This document shows, in pieces, positions 4,684 through 8,207 of a stretch of 8,207 bases of DNA. Source of the DNA: JAMIFN01 sp035906235 (GTDB lineage Bacteria; Pseudomonadota; Gammaproteobacteria; Burkholderiales; Burkholderiaceae_C); NCBI GenBank assembly GCA_035906235.1, contig JAMIFN010000009.1, positions 1 through 8,207 on the forward strand, given 5' to 3'. Position numbers and translations under genes: made by a program. The notes under the pieces were generated by a model. The model was not told the DNA's origin, did not search any database, and saw only the letters and a program-made list of their open reading frames with translations. The number at the start of each line of letters is the position of its first letter. The stretch's first letter is position 1.

Positions 4684-4877
4684 GGGGATAGCTTACACGG
4701 CTGGCAGGGGCCGCCTTGCTTTCCGCCCCTGGTAGGGAGGCGAAAAATCCGCACGCCCGGCCTGCGCAGCGATGACGATTCATTTTTTTTTTGAAAGACC
4801 GAATGGGGAATTCTGCGTTTCATCCCACTTTAAGCCCAGCTTCTTAAGATGAGCGACCGAAGGAAAACCCTGCCCCC
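4684..4877. other. Divergent intergenic region between metC-like gene and moaA
   Basis: These 194 nt must hold promoters for both directions, but no convincing -35/-10 pair was found on either strand. A 10-T homopolymer (4783-4792) is the most marked feature. Toward moaA, GAAGGA (4859-4864) is a Shine-Dalgarno-like sequence 13 nt from the ATG, rather distant. No structured leader resembling the Moco RNA motif was recognised, though this cannot be excluded by eye. Confidence 0.5.
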
Positions 4878-5852
4878 ATGCTCATCGACCGCTTTGGCCG
4901 CCACATCCATTACCTGCGTTTGTCGATTACCGACCGCTGCGACCTGCGTTGCAGCTATTGCCTGCCGCAGCAGGGGGCTGAATTTTTAGAGCCTGACTCT
5001 TGGCTACGCCCCGATGAAGTGCTGCACATCAGCCGCCTGTTGGTGGCGCAAGGCATCAGCCATATCCGCCTGACTGGGGGCGAGCCTTTAACACGCAAAG
5101 GCGTGCTCGACATCGCCCAAGGCCTGGGGCGTTTGCGCGGCTTGCAAGAGCTGTCGCTCTCGACCAATGCCACACGCCTCGGCGCATCCGCTGCGGCTTT
5201 GCGCGCCGCTGGGGTCGATCGCGTCAATATCAGCCTAGACAGTCTGCAGCGCCAGCGTTTTGCCGCCATTACTGGGCGCGATTGCCTGCCGCAGGTACTG
5301 GCGGGTTTGCAGGCGGCCAAGGCTGCGGGCTTGGCGCCCATTAAGCTGAATATGGTGGTGCAAGCGGGTGTGAATGATGACGAAGCTGACAGCATGCTGG
5401 CCTTTGCCCTAGAGCAGGGCTTTACCCTGCGCCTGATTGAGGTCATGCCCCTGGGCAGCACGGGGCGGCAGGCTGGGCGCGTGGATGTCAGCCAGCTGGC
5501 GGCAGACTTGGCGCAGCAATTTGGCTTGCAAGTCGATGATGGTCTGCATGGGCCTGGCCCCGCACGCTATTGGCGCAGTGCCGATGGGCGCTGCAGTTTT
5601 GGTGCGATCACGCCCATGTCGCAGCATTTTTGCGCCACTTGCAACCGCGTGCGTTTGGCGGTGGATGGGCAATTGCATTTATGCCTGGGCGACGAAGCCC
5701 AGGTACCGCTGGGGCGCATGTTGCGCGCTGGCGCCAGCGATGCCGAGCTGATTGCCGCCCTGCACGCGGGTCTGCAGGCCAAGCCTGAACGCCATGACTT
5801 TCTTGCCCAGCCCGAGAAAATTTTGCGCTTTATGGCCAGCACAGGGGGCTAG
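4878..5852 (+). CDS. moaA: GTP 3',8-cyclase MoaA (radical SAM, molybdenum cofactor step 1)
   Basis: MoaA converts GTP to 3',8-cyclo-7,8-dihydro-GTP, which MoaC turns into cyclic pyranopterin monophosphate. The 324 residues match the family (E. coli 329). The N-terminal radical SAM cluster is TDRCDLRCSYC, with Cys21, Cys25 and Cys28. LTGGEPL (65-71) is the SAM-binding GGEP motif, and LSTNAT (94-99) and VNISLDS (116-122) are core barrel strands. The second 4Fe-4S cluster, which binds GTP, is formed by Cys252, Cys255 and Cys269 (CxxC-x13-C in FCATCNRVRL...HLCLG). The C-terminus ends in Gly-Gly, the conserved MoaA tail that reaches into the active site. All key residues are present, so the enzyme should be functional. 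The start ATG at 4878 gives MLIDRFGRHIHYLRLSITDRC, the usual N-terminus. It leads the Moco run but is separated from moeA by 141 nt. Confidence 0.97.
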   Translation: MLIDRFGRHIHYLRLSITDRCDLRCSYCLPQQGAEFLEPDSWLRPDEVLHISRLLVAQGISHIRLTGGEPLTRKGVLDIAQGLGRLRGLQELSLSTNATRLGASAAALRAAGVDRVNISLDSLQRQRFAAITGRDCLPQVLAGLQAAKAAGLAPIKLNMVVQAGVNDDEADSMLAFALEQGFTLRLIEVMPLGSTGRQAGRVDVSQLAADLAQQFGLQVDDGLHGPGPARYWRSADGRCSFGAITPMSQHFCATCNRVRLAVDGQLHLCLGDEAQVPLGRMLRAGASDAELIAALHAGLQAKPERHDFLAQPEKILRFMASTGG

Positions 5853-5905
5853 GCGCAGAGCTAGGCGCCGAATGCACAGCATGAATAACTATACTTTTTG
5901 ATGTT

Positions 5906-5935
5906 AAAAACAATAGCTGCTCAGGCAGGTTTTTT
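5906..5935 (+). terminator. Repeat family D, copy 3; possible terminator after moaA
   Basis: AAAAAC (5906-5911) can pair with GTTTTT (5929-5934) outside an inner CTGC-TCAG-GCAG hairpin (5917-5928), with a 5-nt bulge. The T tract (5930-5935) completes a terminator-like shape 53 nt after the moaA stop codon. The core AGCTGCTCAGGCAGGTTT (5915-5932) is shared with 2314-2331 and 3300-3317. If it works, moaA and moeA are separate transcripts. The short inner stem keeps confidence moderate. Confidence 0.45.
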
Positions 5936-5993
5936 GCGGATTTATTCCAATTTAATACCTAAAAATAAGCCTAATTATTAAGATATTTAAACC

Positions 5994-7214
5994 ATGAGCC
6001 TATCGAGTCTATTGAGCCTAGAGCAAGCCCAAGCGCAGATCGACGCCCTGCCCCTGCCGCAGCTGGCGACTAAAACCTTGGCCCTGCATCAAGCCGTGGG
6101 CAGGGTGCTGGCGCAAGACCTCTACGCCTACCACGACCTGCCGCCTTTTGATGCCAGCGCCATGGATGGCTACGCCCTGCATCTGCCCGTGCCTGAGGAC
6201 GGGCTCTGGCAGGTACAAGGCCGCAGCCAAGCGGGTGAAGTCTGCAACGCCACGCTGACGGCGGGGCAGGCTTGGCGCATTTTTACCGGTGCGCCCCTGC
6301 CCGCAGGCTGCGACGCCGTGTTAGCGCAAGAGCATGCACTGGTCGATGCCGCCGCCCCCGATCACATCCGCAGCATCCACAGCCCCAAGCTGGGGCAACA
6401 CATCAGGCGACGGGGCAGCGAGCAAGCGGCGGGCGATTTGCTACTGCCCGCAGGCACGCGGCTAGAAGCCAAGCACATCGGCATGTTGGCCGCCCAGGGC
6501 TATGCCGAGCTGTCGATTTATAAACGCCCCATCGTTGGCGTGCTCTCTAGCGGTGACGAGCTGGCCGAGCCTGGCGCGGCGCTGCAGGCGGGGCAAATCT
6601 ACGATGCCAATCGCCCGCAACTGCTGGCGCTGGTACACGCCTGCGGCTGCACGGCCGTAGATTTGGGCAGAGTGGCTGACGATTTGCCGGCGACTCAAGC
6701 GGCCTTGCAGCAGGCGGCGGCGCGTTGCGACCTTATCCTCAGCTCGGGCGGTGCCTCGGTGGGCGATGCCGATTATTTGCGCCAAACCATCAGCGCCTGC
6801 GGGCAGATCGATTTTTGGAAGCTGGCCATCAAACCCGGCAAACCCCTGGCCTTGGGGCAGGTGCATGGCAAACCCATAGCCGCCCTGCCTGGCAATCCGG
6901 TGGCGGCCTTTGTCACTTTTTATATCTTGCTCGCACCCCTGCTGCGCCGTGCTACAGGCCAGGCTGCAGCCACTTGCGCCAACCCGGTGCGCCTCTTGCC
7001 CTTGGCGCAGGCTGTGCGTGGTGGCGAAGCCAGGCGCCAGTTTTTGCGTGCGCAAATTCTGCCCACAGGCTCCGATTTGGGCACATGCATCAGCCCGCTG
7101 GCGCAGCAAGGCTCGGCAGCTTTGGCCAGCCTGTCACAAGCGCAGGCCTTGCTGGAAATTCCCGAAGGCGCCAGCCCCGCCGTGGGCGAGCTGCTGCGCT
7201 GCTACCCCTTGTAA
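5994..7214 (+). CDS. moeA: Molybdopterin molybdenumtransferase MoeA
   Basis: MoeA inserts molybdate into adenylated molybdopterin, the step that makes active Mo-molybdopterin in the cytoplasm. The 406 residues match the family (E. coli 411). Motifs in order: PPFDASAMDGYA (50-61, with Asp58), IFTGAPLPAGCDAV (96-109), HIRRRGSEQAAGD (136-148), GVLSSGDEL (182-190), the MoCF-fold SSGGASVGDADY (250-261), KPGKPLALG (280-288) and ALPGNPVAAF (297-306). The C-terminal domain continues to residue 406 without truncation. The ATG at 5994 is preceded by an AT-rich leader (5941-5990) without a clear Shine-Dalgarno sequence; its composition contrasts with the GC-rich gene body and may contain the promoter of moeA-moaD-moaE-mobA, but no box pair was convincing. 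The moaD start follows 13 nt after the stop. Confidence 0.96.
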   Translation: MSLSSLLSLEQAQAQIDALPLPQLATKTLALHQAVGRVLAQDLYAYHDLPPFDASAMDGYALHLPVPEDGLWQVQGRSQAGEVCNATLTAGQAWRIFTGAPLPAGCDAVLAQEHALVDAAAPDHIRSIHSPKLGQHIRRRGSEQAAGDLLLPAGTRLEAKHIGMLAAQGYAELSIYKRPIVGVLSSGDELAEPGAALQAGQIYDANRPQLLALVHACGCTAVDLGRVADDLPATQAALQQAAARCDLILSSGGASVGDADYLRQTISACGQIDFWKLAIKPGKPLALGQVHGKPIAALPGNPVAAFVTFYILLAPLLRRATGQAAATCANPVRLLPLAQAVRGGEARRQFLRAQILPTGSDLGTCISPLAQQGSAALASLSQAQALLEIPEGASPAVGELLRCYPL

Positions 7215-7227
7215 AGCCCCAACTGCC

Positions 7228-7527
7228 ATGCCTAGCCACCCAAGCCCCAGCAAGACCGATAGTCAAACCGATAGCCTGCACCTCCTCTATTTTGGCGAGC
7301 TGGGCGAGCAGCTAGGGCTACAAAGCGAAGACCTGCCCCTGCCCGCTGGCTGCCAGCAACTAGGCGATGTGCTGGCCGCCTTGCGCCGCCGTGGTGGCGT
7401 TTGGGATGCAGTGTTAGGCCAGCCTGCGCGTTTTCGCCTAGCACGCAACCAGCATTGGGCCGATGCCAGCAGCCCGGTGCAGGCGGGCGACGAGGTGGCG
7501 ATTTTTTCACTGGTGACAGGGGGCTAG
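7228..7527 (+). CDS. moaD: Molybdopterin synthase sulfur carrier subunit MoaD
   Basis: MoaD is a ubiquitin-fold protein whose C-terminal Gly-Gly is thiocarboxylated and supplies sulfur to MoaE for making molybdopterin. The 99 residues end in VTGG, with the family pattern LLYFGELGEQLG (19-30), LGDVLAALRRRGGVWDAVL (45-63), RNQ (73-75) and AGDEVAIFSLVTGG (86-99). Family members are usually about 80-85 residues. The excess is a Ser/Pro/Thr/Asp-rich N-terminus of 16 residues (MPSHPSPSKTDSQTDS) before the first strand, within which ACCGATAG occurs twice in the DNA. No Met, and no start preceded by a Shine-Dalgarno sequence, is available closer to the fold, so the ATG at 7228 is used, probably by coupling to moeA. 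The segment IFSLVTGG replaces the more usual FFPPVTGG or FFPPVSGG. It is followed by moaE after 3 nt. Confidence 0.92.
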   Translation: MPSHPSPSKTDSQTDSLHLLYFGELGEQLGLQSEDLPLPAGCQQLGDVLAALRRRGGVWDAVLGQPARFRLARNQHWADASSPVQAGDEVAIFSLVTGG

Positions 7528-7530
7528 GCC

Positions 7531-8025
7531 ATGCTGCTAGATTGCCGGGTACAAGCCGAGGATTTTTCGCTGGCAGCGCAGTCCAGCGCCTTGCAACTAG
7601 CCTTGGGCGCAAGCACTGGTGCCGTTGCCAGCTTTGTCGGCTGCGTGCGCGCGGCGCCCGGCACGGCGGCGCAGGGCGATTTTCTGGCGCTAGAGCTGCA
7701 GCACTACCCAGGCATGAGCCAGCGCTGCGTACAAGCGCTGGGGCAAGACTGCGCCCAACGCTTTGCCCTGCAGGGCCTGTGCATCATCCACCGCTACGGC
7801 TATTTGCCTGCGGGCGAGCAAATCGTGTTGGTATTAGCTGCTGCGGCGCATCGCAAAGCCGCTTTGCAGGCGGTGGATTACGCCATGGATCAGCTCAAAT
7901 CTGCCATCCCTTTTTGGAAAAAAGAGCATTGGCAAAACAGCAGCCTATGGGTGCAAGCCAAGGCGCAAGACCTGGCGCATTTGGCTGCCTGGCAGGCAGT
8001 GGGCACCACAGATTTGCAGGCATGA
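7531..8025 (+). CDS. moaE: Molybdopterin synthase catalytic subunit MoaE
   Basis: MoaE forms a heterotetramer with MoaD and transfers two sulfurs into cyclic pyranopterin monophosphate, giving molybdopterin. The 164 residues are slightly longer than E. coli MoaE (150). Motifs: SFVGCVRAA (34-42, Arg40), LELQHYPGM (54-62), IIHRYGYLPAGE (85-96), AAAAHRKAALQAVDYAMDQLK (His107, Arg108 and Lys123) and PFWKKEHW (127-134, Lys130). Lys123 and Lys130 align with the catalytic Lys119 and Lys126 of E. coli. The start ATG lies 3 nt after moaD, without its own clear Shine-Dalgarno sequence, and the stop overlaps mobA as ATGA. This is a tightly coupled pair, as expected for subunits of one complex. Confidence 0.96.
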   Translation: MLLDCRVQAEDFSLAAQSSALQLALGASTGAVASFVGCVRAAPGTAAQGDFLALELQHYPGMSQRCVQALGQDCAQRFALQGLCIIHRYGYLPAGEQIVLVLAAAAHRKAALQAVDYAMDQLKSAIPFWKKEHWQNSSLWVQAKAQDLAHLAAWQAVGTTDLQA

Positions 8026-8207
8026 AAAAAGATTTCCCCGATGTCGATGCCCTGATTTTGTGCGGTGGCGCAGGCCAGCGCATGGGCGGACAAGACAAAG
8101 GCCTGCAGCCCTGGCAGGGGCGCAGTGCGGCTGAAGGCCTGCGCGATTTTGCCCGCAGCCAGGGCGTGGCTCAGGTCTGGTTGAGCGCCAATCGGCATAT
8201 TCCGCAG
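8022..8207 (+). CDS. mobA: Molybdenum cofactor guanylyltransferase MobA, N-terminal part (cut by window end)
   Basis: The reading frame starts at the ATG that overlaps the moaE stop by 4 nt (ATGA) and stays open to the last base, giving 62 residues. It shows the nucleotide-binding signature LILCGGAGQRMGGQDKGLQP (11-30), where RMGG-DKGL is characteristic of MobA; Lys26 corresponds to the conserved GTP-contacting Lys. LSANRH (54-59) matches the (S/N)ANRH strand of the family. MobA uses GTP to convert Mo-molybdopterin to the guanine dinucleotide form used by DMSO-reductase-family enzymes, so the host is expected to have such enzymes. The usual PL of the xGKPL motif is absent after GR (33-34). 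The C-terminal two thirds are outside the window. Confidence 0.93.
   Translation, partial: MKKDFPDVDALILCGGAGQRMGGQDKGLQPWQGRSAAEGLRDFARSQGVAQVWLSANRHIPQ

Noticed and set aside
4684..4877. Possible molybdenum-cofactor riboswitch upstream of moaA.
   Set aside because: No recognisable Moco RNA stems or tetraloop arrangement could be traced by eye, and the space also has to hold two divergent promoters.
5852..5869. GGCGC / GCGCC hairpin directly at the moaA stop codon as an intrinsic terminator.
   Set aside because: The stem is only 5 bp with an 8-nt loop, and no T tract follows; the D element downstream is the better candidate.
5915..5932. The reverse complement of family D (CCTGCCTGAGCAG) resembles Neisseriaceae DNA uptake sequence dialects sharing TGCCTGA.
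   Set aside because: No exact 12-mer of the dialects I know is present, and the three copies share a longer 18-nt core with terminator-like features.

Overview
The window reads as part of a betaproteobacterial chromosome. The protein families, the moderately high GC of the coding sequence and the palindromic intergenic repeats all fit this. Order-level placement (Burkholderiales versus Neisseriales) is not secure from sequence alone. It has two halves: an accessory, repeat-rich left half (1 to about 3400) and a metabolic right half (3460 to the end).

Left half. The window opens inside the 3' part of an MmeI-like DNA methyltransferase/restriction protein (1-774), covering its target-recognition and C-terminal helical regions. 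Next comes a RhuM-Fic fusion protein (1163-2155). A compact DinJ/YafQ-type toxin-antitoxin operon follows (2533-3085), with a well-formed promoter (TGGACA, 17 nt, TACAAT) whose spacer and -10 box carry a 20-bp palindrome, the likely autoregulatory operator. The three gaps in this half (775-1162, 2156-2532, 3086-3459) contain almost only repeats. Family A is about 130 nt with hairpins, an internal duplication and, in one copy, inverted ends; it lies on both sides of the Fic gene. Family B is about 105 nt, two copies 96% identical, enclosing the Fic gene and the toxin-antitoxin operon. dRS3-like palindromes fit ATTCCC-N8-GGGAAT; one of them is split by a 23-nt hairpin. Family D is an 18-19 nt GCTGCTCAGGCAG element followed by T residues, with a third copy in the metabolic half. 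The layout is A1-B1-fic-A2-TA-B2.

Right half. A cystathionine beta-lyase-type PLP enzyme (metC-like, 3460-4683) is on the minus strand, divergent from a molybdenum-cofactor gene run on the plus strand: moaA (4878-5852), moeA (5994-7214), moaD (7228-7527), moaE (7531-8025) and the start of mobA (8022 to the window end). Spacing tightens along the run: 141 nt between moaA and moeA, then 13 nt, 3 nt and a 4-nt ATGA overlap. MoaA starts cofactor synthesis from GTP. MoaD and MoaE form molybdopterin synthase, MoeA inserts molybdate, and MobA adds GMP. MoaC, MoaB/MogA and MoeB are not in the window and must be encoded elsewhere.

No RNA genes, CRISPR array or transposase gene were found. The most interesting features are the nested repeat architecture around the Fic and toxin-antitoxin genes, the split dRS3-like palindrome, and the sharp GC dip inside the methyltransferase recognition domain.
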